This document shows, one piece after another, positions 1 through 7,180 of a stretch of DNA of 10,703 nt. The number at the start of each line of letters is the position of its first letter. The first letter of the stretch is position 1. The stretch lies in assembly GCA_002422985.1 (NCBI GenBank), contig DITZ01000103.1:49890-60592 (forward strand). The letters run 5' to 3'. The translations under genes and the position numbers were made by a program. Source of the stretch: Sphingomonadales bacterium UBA6171. Its GTDB lineage: Bacteria > Pseudomonadota > Alphaproteobacteria > Sphingomonadales > Sphingomonadaceae. The notes under the pieces were generated by a model. The model was not told the origin of the DNA. It did not search any database and saw only the letters and a program-made list of their open reading frames with translations.

Positions 1-188
1 GCCAAAAAAAAGATGGCCGATCCGGCTGCATGGGTCGTTCGCGCGGCGGCCTGATCACCAAAATCCATGCGCTGGTCGATGCACTTGGCTTGCCGATCCT
101 GCTCAAGCTGACCGAAGGGCAGGCGCACGACGGGCGCAGCGCCGATGACATGCTCGACGGTCCTGGCGCGGGCTGCATGCTGCCCGGC
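1..188 (+). pseudogene. IS5-family transposase remnant (OrfB part, truncated)
   Basis: Reading frame 3 from base 3 encodes residues typical of the middle of IS5-family (IS427-like group) transposases: a GRSRGGLITKIHALVDA block followed by LTEGQAHDGRSADDML. In intact relatives this is followed by a segment containing the second catalytic aspartate (LLADRAYD-like). Here the similarity stops near base 188, just after the DGPGAG residues, so that aspartate and the C-terminal half are missing. The left part lies outside the window. The frame stays open to about 605, but that stretch is antisense to a response regulator and is not transposase. I infer a decayed, inactive insertion sequence next to the operon's 3' end. 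No terminal inverted repeat is recognisable at the break. Confidence 0.8.
6..12 (+). other. A_AAA_AAG slippery heptamer of the IS element
   Basis: Eight consecutive A residues followed by G sit at bases 4-12. In frame 1 the codons read AAA AAA AAG and the frame closes with TGA at 52-54. A -1 slip here moves translation into frame 3, which encodes the conserved transposase block. Many IS elements with split orfA/orfB genes, including the IS427 group of IS5, use this kind of site to make the fusion transposase. That frame 1 is orfA is an inference, because only one codon before the A run is inside the window. Confidence 0.5.
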
Positions 189-231
189 GTGGCAAAGCCA
201 TGGTGCCGGACACGCGAAATGGGGGACACGC

Positions 232-264
232 AAAAAGGGCGGGGCATCACACCCCGCCCTTTTT
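232..264 (-). terminator. Intrinsic terminator, probably bidirectional
   Basis: A perfect 13-bp stem (arms 232-244 and 252-264) encloses a 7-nt loop. The arms are A5-GGGCGGGG and its complement, so both strands have a GC-rich stem flanked by five A/T residues and the hairpin can work in both directions. It lies 30 bp past the stop of the leftward response regulator gene and is the likely 3' end of the six-gene operon. It also insulates that operon from the IS remnant. A second short GC palindrome (275-287) lies between the stop codon and this terminator. Confidence 0.9.
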
Positions 265-294
265 CGTGCCGGCCGGCCGCTGCGGCCGCCTTGG

Positions 295-1089
295 CTACAG
301 GAACCGCGCCACCACATCCCGGTAAGAGCGCGACACCTTCACCGTCGCCCCCGACGCCAGCGTCAGGAAACATTCGCCATTGGTGTGCGGCTTCACCTGC
401 CGCACATTGTCCAGGTTCACGATGGTCGAACGATGCACCCGCTGGAATTTGCGCGGGTCCAGCCGCCGCTCCAGATCCTTCATCGTCTCGCGCAGCACCA
501 GCGTGCGCTCGGCGGTCGTCAGGCACATATAATCGCCGGCGGCATCGATTTTCTCGATACTGTCCACATCCACGCGAAAAATCTGCCCCTGATCCTTCAC
601 ATTGATCACCCGCTCAAAACGGTCAGCCGCCGTCTCGGTCGCGGGCGCAATCGCCGCCACCGAATCCGGGTCCACTTCGGCCAGCCGCGCCGCCAGCCGC
701 TCGGCTTCGTCGCACAGCCGCCGCTCCTGCATCCGGGTCCGCACCCGGTCCATCGTGTGCGCCAGCCGCTCTTCCTCCACCGGCTTCAACAGATAATCCA
801 CCGCCTGCGCCTCGAACGCGCGGATGGCATGGTCGGAATAGGCGGTCACGAACACGACCATCGGCGGCGTGATGTCGGAAAGCGCGGAAACCACGGAAAA
901 ACCATCGAATCCGGGCATCTGCACATCCAGGAACACCAGGTCGGGCTTTTCTGTGCGGATGGTGCGGATGGCCTCGCGGCCGTTGATCGCGGTGCCCACA
1001 ATCTCCACATCGGCAAAAGCACCAAGGCGAAGGATAAGCCCCTGAATGGCCAGCGGCTCGTCATCAACGACGAGCGTTCGAATCATCAT
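295..1089 (-). CDS. LytTR-family response regulator
   Basis: This 264-residue protein is a two-component response regulator. Residues 1-120 form a receiver domain with the acidic pair D9/D10 in VVDDEP, the phospho-acceptor D55 in FLDVQMPG, T82 and K102 (LLKP). A linker rich in charged residues leads to a C-terminal LytTR DNA-binding domain (about 160-264) with the motifs FRVDVDSIEKIDAAGDY, FQRVHRSTIVNLDNV and KVSRSYRDVV. LytTR proteins bind DNA through beta strands and usually regulate transcription. The start at 1089 is favoured because it forms an ATGA overlap with the stop of the upstream sensor kinase, and a GAGG lies just upstream. A second ATG follows directly. It is surely the partner of that kinase, and its target genes are not evident here. 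Confidence 0.95.
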   Translation of the reverse strand: MMIRTLVVDDEPLAIQGLILRLGAFADVEIVGTAINGREAIRTIRTEKPDLVFLDVQMPGFDGFSVVSALSDITPPMVVFVTAYSDHAIRAFEAQAVDYLLKPVEEERLAHTMDRVRTRMQERRLCDEAERLAARLAEVDPDSVAAIAPATETAADRFERVINVKDQGQIFRVDVDSIEKIDAAGDYMCLTTAERTLVLRETMKDLERRLDPRKFQRVHRSTIVNLDNVRQVKPHTNGECFLTLASGATVKVSRSYRDVVARFL

Positions 1090-2336
1090 GTCATTACCTC
1101 TTGTTCCTGCCCTTTGCCATCACGCTGGGACAGCGCCTGCGGTCCGGCACGCGGAACCGGCGGATGCGGTTCAGACCGCTGGAACGGCGGATGCGGTTCA
1201 GACCGCTGCGTGGCGGCGGGCGTCATAAATGTTTCAAATGGAATATCGATCAGGATCAGCAAACCCGGCCCCTTGACGGAGCCGGATTGAACTTCCGCTG
1301 AACCAAGCAGCGTCAGCAGTTCGAAACGGTGATTGGCACCATAGGCCTGTATCAGCCGCTCGCGCGTGTTCGCCAGCCCCACGCCGGTGCCCAGCGCGCT
1401 CACCGGCTCGCGCCCTTCCGCGATGCCCGGCCCGGTATCCGCCACCGTCACTTCCAGCCGCTCGCCATGGCGCCGCGCCGTTATCACAATGTCCGCACCA
1501 TCCTCCGATGGCGTCACGGCATATTTCACCGCATTTTCCACCAGCGGTTGCAGCAGCAGCGAGGGTATCCGCCCCTCCAGCGCATCCGCCGCCACATCAA
1601 AGCGCGTCCGCAGCCGATCTTCAAAGCGGGTCCGCTCGATGTCCAGATATAGTTTCAGCGCCTCCATCTCCTGCGCCACGGTGGCGGACCCCTCCCGCTC
1701 CCCCACCAGCGAATAGCGCAGGAAGGAGGAAAGCCGCGACAGCATCATATTGGCCCGCTCCGTCTCCTTCAGCAGCACCAGGGTGGAGATGGAGTTGAGC
1801 GTGTTGAACAGGAAATGCGGATTCAGCTGATAGCGCAGCATCTCCAGCTGCGCCGCATTGGCCTGTGCCGCCATCCGCTCATACCGCTCCGCCTGCTCGT
1901 CCAGCAGCAGGAAATAATTGATGCCGAAATAGAGGCCGGACCAGGCCCCCAGCACCGCCAGCGTCAGCAGGATCGCCCCCAGAAACTCGATGCCCGCCGG
2001 CCGCCACCCCGGCTGATAGAAGGTGGCATGCGCCCACACCTCCAGCACGGAAAACAGCACCGATCCGCCCACCAATATCATCAACGACAGCGACCACACC
2101 CACACCGCCGACATTTTGATGATCGAACGATAGGCCCAGGCCATCAGCAGCGTGATGGAAAAGCCCGTCACCGTCACCAATATCGTGGGCAATATGAAAT
2201 CAATGCCCATGGCATTGGCCAGCCCGCCCAGCGTCCGCAGCACGAAATAGCCACCCCAGCCACCCAGCTGGAGCGTCCAGAACGCCCGGTTCTTGTCGGC
2301 AAAAAAGCCGGTCCTCTTGGGGCTGTTCGGCACCAT
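1086..2336 (-). CDS. LytS-type membrane sensor histidine kinase
   Basis: This 416-residue protein begins with about four hydrophobic segments between residues 24 and 143, so it is probably an inner-membrane sensor. A short coiled region leads to the His_kinase domain (PF06580 type) with H174 in NPHFLFNTLNSIS. The ATPase domain follows: N box with N268 in LVENAVKYA, G1 box DTGPGI (300-305) and G2 box GTGVGLANTRERL (316-328). This kinase class normally pairs with LytTR regulators, and here one follows with a 4-nt overlap. Two things are odd. About 11-15 extra residues (roughly 344-358) precede the last beta strand, and a proline-rich tail of about 47 residues carries a duplicated QRSEPHPP. The start lies 11 nt after the holA stop with an AGGA upstream. 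The signal it senses is unknown. Confidence 0.93.
   Translation of the reverse strand: MVPNSPKRTGFFADKNRAFWTLQLGGWGGYFVLRTLGGLANAMGIDFILPTILVTVTGFSITLLMAWAYRSIIKMSAVWVWSLSLMILVGGSVLFSVLEVWAHATFYQPGWRPAGIEFLGAILLTLAVLGAWSGLYFGINYFLLLDEQAERYERMAAQANAAQLEMLRYQLNPHFLFNTLNSISTLVLLKETERANMMLSRLSSFLRYSLVGEREGSATVAQEMEALKLYLDIERTRFEDRLRTRFDVAADALEGRIPSLLLQPLVENAVKYAVTPSEDGADIVITARRHGERLEVTVADTGPGIAEGREPVSALGTGVGLANTRERLIQAYGANHRFELLTLLGSAEVQSGSVKGPGLLILIDIPFETFMTPAATQRSEPHPPFQRSEPHPPVPRAGPQALSQRDGKGQEQEVMT
1158..1208 (-). repeat. 27-nt tandem duplication in the kinase tail
   Basis: Two copies of an identical 24-nt sequence occupy 1158-1181 and 1185-1208, a period of 27 nt. The duplication is in frame and gives QRSEPHPP twice near the kinase C-terminus, beyond the ATPase domain. 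It looks like a recent slippage or duplication event in a region under weak constraint. Confidence 0.9.
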
Positions 2337-2347
2337 AAGCCTGATTC

Positions 2348-3397
2348 CTAGGCGTTCGCGCGCTTCGCGCCAAGGCCCGCGGCCGCCGCCGCAATTCCGG
2401 CCACCGCCTGCAACCCCAGAACATCGCCGGCAGACCCCGGCGATTTGATGGCCGCCTCCGCCGCCAGCACCGACGCCAGCGCCCGCTCCAGCCGCGCCCT
2501 GGGCCAGCGCCGCATCGCCGGCACCAGCGCATCCACCTCCCGGAAATGAATGGGCGGCCGCAAAGCCTTCAGCGCCGACATCGCATCCGCCCCCCGGTCC
2601 ATCGCCGCCCGCGCCTCCAGCAGCTGAAACAGCCGCCGCGCCAATATCCGCAGCACCCCGATGGCATTGCCCGAAGGCAGCAGCCCCAGTTGCCGTTCAA
2701 ATCCCTGCACATCCCCCGCCGACACCGCCGCGATCAGCGCAAACATATCCTCTTCCGCCGAATCCACCCCGATTGCCGCCACATGCTCCATCTCCACCAG
2801 CGCCGGATGTTCCGCCGACGCCGCCAGGAACAGCGCGAACTTCTCCAGCTCCTGCCCCAGCACCCCCACATCATTGCCCGCCGCCAGCGCCAGCCGATCC
2901 GCCACCCCGTCCGCAAAACGCAATCCCAAAGTCCGCCCCTGCGCCACCACCCACCGCGCCGCATCCCGCGCGTCCATCGGATAGCTATGCACATAGCGCG
3001 CCGCCTTATGCCCCTCCAGCAGCCTGCGCAGCGCACTCGTCTTCGACAAATCCCCCACCGTCATCACCACCGGATTGCCCGCCGCCCCGGCCCCCAGCAG
3101 CAGCGCCACCGCCTCGCCCACCGCCTCGCCCGCCTGATTCACCCGGATCACCCGCCGCCCGCCAAACATGGAGATCGCCGCCGCCTCGTCCGCCAGCCGT
3201 CCCGCATCCTGCTCCAGCCCGTCCGCCGCCAGATCCGTCACCGCCATCGGATCAGCGGCATCCGCCAGCGCGCGAATCGCCCCCTGCGCCAGATCCCGCG
3301 ATCCCGCCTCATCCGCCCCGCCAAACACCAGAATCCGCACATCATCGGGAAAGCGCGCCAGCAGCGCCGCCACATCCTGCTTTTTGATGGCGCTCAT
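2348..3397 (-). CDS. holA: DNA polymerase III subunit delta
   Basis: This 349-residue protein is the delta subunit of the clamp loader, which opens the beta sliding clamp during replication. Its length is close to the usual 340 or so. Visible family features are the N-terminal VFGGADEAGSRDLA segment, the AISMFGGRRVIRV strand (about 75-87, typical of delta), the LEKFALFLA region of domain II and a C-terminal helical domain with LRILARRLFQLLEARA. Like other delta subunits it has no Walker A motif, and the chain ends in an alanine-rich helix. The start overlaps the stop of lptE by 4 nt (ATGA), indicating translational coupling. In many alphaproteobacteria holA lies between lptE and parB, as I recall; here a two-component system follows instead. 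Confidence 0.93.
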   Translation of the reverse strand: MSAIKKQDVAALLARFPDDVRILVFGGADEAGSRDLAQGAIRALADAADPMAVTDLAADGLEQDAGRLADEAAAISMFGGRRVIRVNQAGEAVGEAVALLLGAGAAGNPVVMTVGDLSKTSALRRLLEGHKAARYVHSYPMDARDAARWVVAQGRTLGLRFADGVADRLALAAGNDVGVLGQELEKFALFLAASAEHPALVEMEHVAAIGVDSAEEDMFALIAAVSAGDVQGFERQLGLLPSGNAIGVLRILARRLFQLLEARAAMDRGADAMSALKALRPPIHFREVDALVPAMRRWPRARLERALASVLAAEAAIKSPGSAGDVLGLQAVAGIAAAAAGLGAKRANA

Positions 3398-3903
3398 GGG
3401 CGCGCCGCGCCGCCACCCTGTATCTGGCCACCCTGCATCTGTAGCGCCACCCGCGCGACGATCTGCTCCGCCACATCGCTCGCCAGCCGCTCCAGCACCG
3501 TCTGTTCGGCCGCCACCACCGCAAACTCCGACGTCACCACATCAATCCCGGCGTCGGCGGCGGCCGTCGCATCCAGCACCACTTTGCCGTTCGCCAGCTC
3601 CACCAGTTGAAAGCGCGCGCGCAACGTCCGCCGCTCCCGGATGATCGAATTATCGCCGCGCACCCCGAATCCGTCGATCCGGTCGTCCAGCCTCACCTCC
3701 AGCCGATAGACCGGCGCCCCGCCCCCCATCCGCTGCCGCAGCCGGTCGCGCACCAGCCAGCCGGACCGGTCCGCAATCTCCCCCACTTCCACCGACGCCA
3801 GCCCCCTGGCCGCCACCCCGGCGCTGCCGCCCGAATAGACCGGCGCCAGCTGACACCCCGCCACCAGCAGCAGCAAGGCCAGTGAAAGCGCCCTAGCCAA
3901 CAA
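3394..3903 (-). CDS. lptE: LPS-assembly lipoprotein LptE
   Basis: This 169-residue lipoprotein matches LptE, the outer-membrane plug that works with LptD to insert lipopolysaccharide. It has a short signal peptide with lipobox LVAGC (C17), followed by QLAPVYSGG, which is typical of alphaproteobacterial LptE. The segments DRSGWLVRDRLRQRM, YRLEVRLDD and the C-terminal LASDVAEQIVARVALQM helix fit the family. An in-frame stop just upstream means the only usable starts are two adjacent TTG codons (3903-3901 and 3900-3898), both inside the last codons of leuS. Translation is therefore probably coupled to leuS termination. A short Q[MI]QGG repeat lies near the C-terminus. Its position between leuS and holA supports the call. 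Confidence 0.9.
   Translation of the reverse strand: MLARALSLALLLLVAGCQLAPVYSGGSAGVAARGLASVEVGEIADRSGWLVRDRLRQRMGGGAPVYRLEVRLDDRIDGFGVRGDNSIIRERRTLRARFQLVELANGKVVLDATAAADAGIDVVTSEFAVVAAEQTVLERLASDVAEQIVARVALQMQGGQIQGGGAARP
3413..3441 (-). repeat. 15-nt tandem repeat in the lptE tail
   Basis: Nearly two copies of a 15-nt unit (3413-3427 and 3428-3441), differing at one base within the shared part, encode QMQGG and QIQGG at the end of LptE, past the folded domain. The period is in frame. Confidence 0.85.
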
Positions 3904-6430
3904 GGTTCACCAGCCGGTCGGGCACCACGATCAGCTTCTTCGGCGCGCGCCCTTCCAGCCACTTCATCACCTGCGGCAGCGCCAGCACGGCCGCCTCCAC
4001 ATCATCTCTGGCCATGCCGCGCGCCAGCGCCACCGTCTCGCGCAGCCTGCCATTCACCTGCACGGCATAGGTCGCCGTCTCGTCCAGCAGCAGCGCCGGG
4101 TCCGCCACCGGCCAAGGGGCATCCGCCACCAGGCCCGCGCCGCCCATCATCGCCCAGGCTTCCTCCGCCACATGCGGCACCATCGGCGCCACCAGCTGCA
4201 CCAGCACCCGGGCCGCCTGCGCCCTGGTGGCCGATCCGCCCGCCTTCTCCACCGCATTCGCCAGCTCATAGGCGCGCGCGACCGCCTTGTTGAACTGCAA
4301 CCGGTCGATATCCTGCGTGATCCCGTCGATCGCCCGGTGCATCAGCCGCGCCAGCGCCACATCCTCGCCGCCCGCCGGGTCGGCGGCCAGATGCGCGATG
4401 CGCCACAGCCGCTGCACAAAACGCGCAGCGCCCTCGATCCCGGCCAGAGACCAGGCGAGATCCCGCTCCGGCGGACTGTCCGACAGCATGAACCAGCGCA
4501 CGGCGTCCGCGCCATAGCGATCGAGAATGGCATCGGGATCGACGACATTCTTCTTCGATTTGGACATTTTCTCCGCCCGGCCCGCCGTCACCGGCGCACC
4601 CGCCATTGTTACCCACGCCTCGCCCGCCCGCGCCACCGCGCCCGGCTCCAGCCATTTGCCGTCGGCGTCGCGAAAGGTTTCGTGCGTCACCATCCCCTGC
4701 GTGAACAGCCCGCGGAATGGCTCGACAATGGCGATGCTGCCCACATGGTTCAGCGCCCGGGTGAAGAATCGCGCATAGAGAAGATGCAGGATCGCATGTT
4801 CCACCCCGCCGATATAATGCGCCACCGGCAGCCAGCGCATCGCCTCGGCCGCATCAAAGGGCCGGTCCGCCGGCTGGCTGGCAAAGCGGATGAAATACCA
4901 GCTCGAATCCACGAACGTATCCAGCGTATCCGTCTCGCGCCGCGCTGGCTTGCCGCATGCCGGGCAGTCCACATGCTTCCAGGTCGGATGCCGGTCCAGC
5001 GGGTTGCCCGGCCGGTCGAAGGTCACATCATCGGGCAGTTTCACCGGCAGCGCGTCGCGCGGCACCGGCACCGCGCCACAGGCATCGCAATGGATGATCG
5101 GGATCGGCGTCCCCCAGTAACGCTGGCGGGAAACCCCCCAGTCGCGCAGGCGGAACACGGTGGTGCCGCTGCCCCAGCCATCGGCCTCGGCCCGGCCGAT
5201 AACGGCCGCCTTGGCGGCCTCCACCTCCATGCCGTTCAGGAAATCCGAATGGATCAGCCGCCCCGGCCCCACATAGGCCTCGTCGTGGATGGCCACATGC
5301 TCGTCACCGGGCAGCGCCACCACGCGCGGCACCGGCAGCGCATATTTGCGCGCGAAATCCAGATCGCGCTGATCATGCGCGGGGCAGCCGAAAATCGCCC
5401 CGGTGCCATAATCCATCAGCACGAAATTGGCGATGAACAGCGGCAGCCGCCGGCTGGCATCCAGCGGATGCAGCACGCAAAGCCCGGTATCAAAGCCCAG
5501 CTTCTCCGCCGTCTCCATCTCGGCGGCCGATGTGCCCGAACGGCGGCAAAGGGCGATGAAATCCTGCATCGCCACATGGTCCGCCGCCAGCGCCTGCGCC
5601 AGCGGATGGTCGATGGCAACAGCGGCAAAGCTCGCACCAAACAGCGTATCCGGCCGTGTGGTGAACACATCAAACTGCGCCGGCACCCCGGCGGGCGCTG
5701 CCTCCAGTTGAAAGGTAAAGCGCAGGCCCCGCGATTTGCCGATCCAGTTTTCCTGCATCAGCCGCACCTTGTCCGGCCACTGGTCCAGCGTCGCCAGATC
5801 GCCCGCCAGCGCGTCGGCAAATTGGGTGATCTTCAGGAACCATTGTGTCAGCTTGCGCCGTTCCACCGGCGCGCCGGATCGCCAGCCGCAGCCGTCAATC
5901 ACCTGCTCATTGGCCAGCACCGTATTATCCACCGGGTCCCAGTTCACCCAGGCGTCGCGCCGGTCCACCAGCCCCGCGTTCAGGAAATCCAGAAAAATCG
6001 CCTGCTCATGGCCATAATAGGCCGGATCGCAGGTCGCCAGTTCCCGGCTCCAGTCGATCGCCAGCCCCATCCGCTTCAGCTGCGCGCGCATGGCGGCGAT
6101 ATTGTCCCGGGTCCATTGGCCCGGATGCACATGGCGCTCCATCGCGGCATTTTCGGCGGGCATGCCAAAGGCGTCCCAGCCCATCGGATGCAGCACCATA
6201 TGGCCCTGCATCCTTCGTGCGCGGGCGATCACATCGCCCATGCTATAGTTGCGCACATGGCCCATGTGGATGCGCCCCGAAGGATAGGGGAACATTTCCA
6301 GCACATAGGTGCGCGGCGCATCCGCCCCCAATGGCGACGGCCGGTCCGCCAGAAACGTCCCCGCACGCTCCCATGTCTTCTGCCACCGGGCGTCGGCAAC
6401 GCCCGGCTCGAAGGGCTGCATCTGGGTCAT
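3893..6430 (-). CDS. leuS: Leucyl-tRNA synthetase
   Basis: Cytoplasmic class I aminoacyl-tRNA synthetase that attaches leucine to tRNA-Leu. From the chosen start it has 845 residues, a normal length for bacterial LeuRS. The HIGH signature appears as HMGH (55-58) in PYPSGRIHMGHVRNY. The CP1 editing domain carries the TTRPDT threonine-rich motif, and the KMSKS loop is present at about 621-625 followed by KNVVDPD. CDACG and CPACG cysteine pairs mark a zinc-binding insertion, and DSSWYF precedes the catalytic core. The frame is open upstream to 6553, but that part overlaps the preceding gene. The ATG at 6430 begins MTQMQPFEPGVADARW, which matches the normal LeuRS N-terminus, and lies 13 nt after the preceding stop with a GGAA upstream. 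Confidence 0.97.
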   Translation of the reverse strand: MTQMQPFEPGVADARWQKTWERAGTFLADRPSPLGADAPRTYVLEMFPYPSGRIHMGHVRNYSMGDVIARARRMQGHMVLHPMGWDAFGMPAENAAMERHVHPGQWTRDNIAAMRAQLKRMGLAIDWSRELATCDPAYYGHEQAIFLDFLNAGLVDRRDAWVNWDPVDNTVLANEQVIDGCGWRSGAPVERRKLTQWFLKITQFADALAGDLATLDQWPDKVRLMQENWIGKSRGLRFTFQLEAAPAGVPAQFDVFTTRPDTLFGASFAAVAIDHPLAQALAADHVAMQDFIALCRRSGTSAAEMETAEKLGFDTGLCVLHPLDASRRLPLFIANFVLMDYGTGAIFGCPAHDQRDLDFARKYALPVPRVVALPGDEHVAIHDEAYVGPGRLIHSDFLNGMEVEAAKAAVIGRAEADGWGSGTTVFRLRDWGVSRQRYWGTPIPIIHCDACGAVPVPRDALPVKLPDDVTFDRPGNPLDRHPTWKHVDCPACGKPARRETDTLDTFVDSSWYFIRFASQPADRPFDAAEAMRWLPVAHYIGGVEHAILHLLYARFFTRALNHVGSIAIVEPFRGLFTQGMVTHETFRDADGKWLEPGAVARAGEAWVTMAGAPVTAGRAEKMSKSKKNVVDPDAILDRYGADAVRWFMLSDSPPERDLAWSLAGIEGAARFVQRLWRIAHLAADPAGGEDVALARLMHRAIDGITQDIDRLQFNKAVARAYELANAVEKAGGSATRAQAARVLVQLVAPMVPHVAEEAWAMMGGAGLVADAPWPVADPALLLDETATYAVQVNGRLRETVALARGMARDDVEAAVLALPQVMKWLEGRAPKKLIVVPDRLVNLVG

Positions 6431-6443
6431 CAGTTCCGGGGCA

Positions 6444-6947
6444 TCAATCGGGGACGTAAACGGCTTGACGCTGTTTGCGCGCCCGCTCCAGAATGATTTC
6501 CTCCAGCCGCTGCACCGTGCCCGCCCGCACCGGAGCCGGCATCCAGCGGCCATTCTCCATCACTTCGCGCTGGGCCGACACCTGCACCGCATCGGCGCGC
6601 AGCGCGCCGTCCAGAATGGCCACCGTCACCTTCACCCGCTCATTGGGCGTCTGCGGGTTCTGATACCAGTCCCCGATAATCACCCCGCCGGCTGAATCCA
6701 CCTGCGCCAGCGGCATGAAGCTCATCGTCTCCAGGCTGGCGCGCCACAGATAGCTGTTGACGCCGATGGTGGTCATCTGCGTTTCCTGCCCGGCGGTCTG
6801 CGGCCGGTCCTTTCTGTTGCAGGCCGTCAGGCTCGCCAGCAGCGCAATGGCGGTCAGGGCGGCAATTTTTCCGCCCGTCAGCTTTCCGCCCGTCAGCTTT
6901 CCGCCCGAATATGCGCGCGAAACCCTCGAAATCATACCGTCGGCCAC
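6444..6947 (-). CDS. DUF3576-family lipoprotein
   Basis: The mature part (IGVNSYLWRASLETMSFMPL, then GGVIIGDWY, ERVKVTVAILDGALRADAVQVS and a C-terminal LEEIILERARKQR) matches DUF3576, an alphaproteobacterial family of unknown function usually found just upstream of leuS. A hydrophobic segment ending in the lipobox LTAC (C43 from the chosen start) predicts a lipoprotein, probably in the outer membrane or periplasm. The GTG at 6947 is chosen because GGAG lies 6 nt before it, giving 167 residues. The ATG at 6935 is possible but its spacing from GGAG is poor. The open frame extends to 7043 without a convincing start. The leader contains a GGKLT repeat. This is probably the first gene of the operon. 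Confidence 0.87.
   Translation of the reverse strand: MADGMISRVSRAYSGGKLTGGKLTGGKIAALTAIALLASLTACNRKDRPQTAGQETQMTTIGVNSYLWRASLETMSFMPLAQVDSAGGVIIGDWYQNPQTPNERVKVTVAILDGALRADAVQVSAQREVMENGRWMPAPVRAGTVQRLEEIILERARKQRQAVYVPD
6868..6907 (-). repeat. 15-nt tandem repeat in a lipoprotein leader
   Basis: About 2.7 perfect copies of a 15-nt unit (6868-6882, 6883-6897, partial 6898-6907) encode GGKLT GGKLT GGK. They place three lysines ahead of the hydrophobic core of the signal peptide. Confidence 0.92.
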
Positions 6948-6953
6948 AATCGT

Positions 6954-6957
6954 CTCC
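6954..6957 (-). promoter_or_regulatory. Ribosome binding site that decides the DUF3576 start
   Basis: GGAG on the minus strand is followed by a 6-nt spacer and then GTG at 6947. The alternative ATG at 6935 would be 18 nt away. This supports the GTG start. Confidence 0.6.
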
Positions 6958-6990
6958 GTATCCTTTGAGCGTCGCGCATAAGCATCCGCC

Positions 6991-7026
6991 CGCTGGCCAC
7001 AGGCCATAAGGGGCCACCGGCCAGCG
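6991..7026. repeat. Inverted repeat with 8-bp arms
   Basis: CGCTGGCC at 6991-6998 is complemented exactly by GGCCAGCG at 7019-7026. Inside, two GGCC blocks (7002-7005 and 7012-7015) can extend the structure. It lies about 45-80 bp upstream of the DUF3576 start, so it may be an operator or part of the operon's 5' leader. Confidence 0.5.
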
Positions 7027-7071
7027 CGCAACCGTCCGCACATCCGGCCCCGCGTGAACCGCCCCGCCCGA

Positions 7072-7098
7072 ACCGCGCATGAACAACCGGCGCGCGGT
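7072..7098. repeat. Inverted repeat with 7-bp arms
   Basis: ACCGCGC at 7072-7078 pairs with GCGCGGT at 7092-7098 across a 13-nt spacer. In such GC-rich DNA this could arise by chance. Confidence 0.35.
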
Positions 7099-7148
7099 CA
7101 CATCGCAGACATTCATGAAGCTGCAATGCTTTGTGGGCCAAAAGCCAC

Positions 7149-7180
7149 AATCCGGCGAAATTATGGCCCGAAGCCGGATT
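7149..7180. repeat. Inverted repeat with 8-bp arms upstream of the exported-protein gene
   Basis: AATCCGGC at 7149-7156 is complemented exactly by GCCGGATT at 7173-7180 with a 16-nt spacer. A smaller TGTGG/CCACA hairpin lies directly before it (within 7130-7150). The repeat ends 62 bp before the ATG at 7243, where an operator or a leader hairpin could act. Confidence 0.45.

Noticed and set aside
275..287. GGCCGC-T-GCGGCC palindrome
   Set aside because: A one-base loop is not a realistic hairpin; it may only be a GC-rich chance palindrome beside the true terminator.
145..1290. Plus-strand open frame of 381 codons
   Set aside because: It runs across the terminator and antisense to the response regulator and kinase tail, with no family features.
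2546..3610. Plus-strand open frame of 354 codons opposite holA and lptE
   Set aside because: Composition is dominated by R, H, P and Q, with no recognisable domain; the minus strand holds well-supported genes.
4172..6496. Long open frame on the plus strand (774 codons) opposite leuS
   Set aside because: It is the antisense of leuS, is rich in His, Arg, Pro and Gln as expected from reverse frames in GC-rich DNA, and shows no family motif.
6431..6553. N-terminal extension of leuS
   Set aside because: The 41 extra codons overlap the DUF3576 gene and do not resemble LeuRS N-termini; the ATG at 6430 fits the family.
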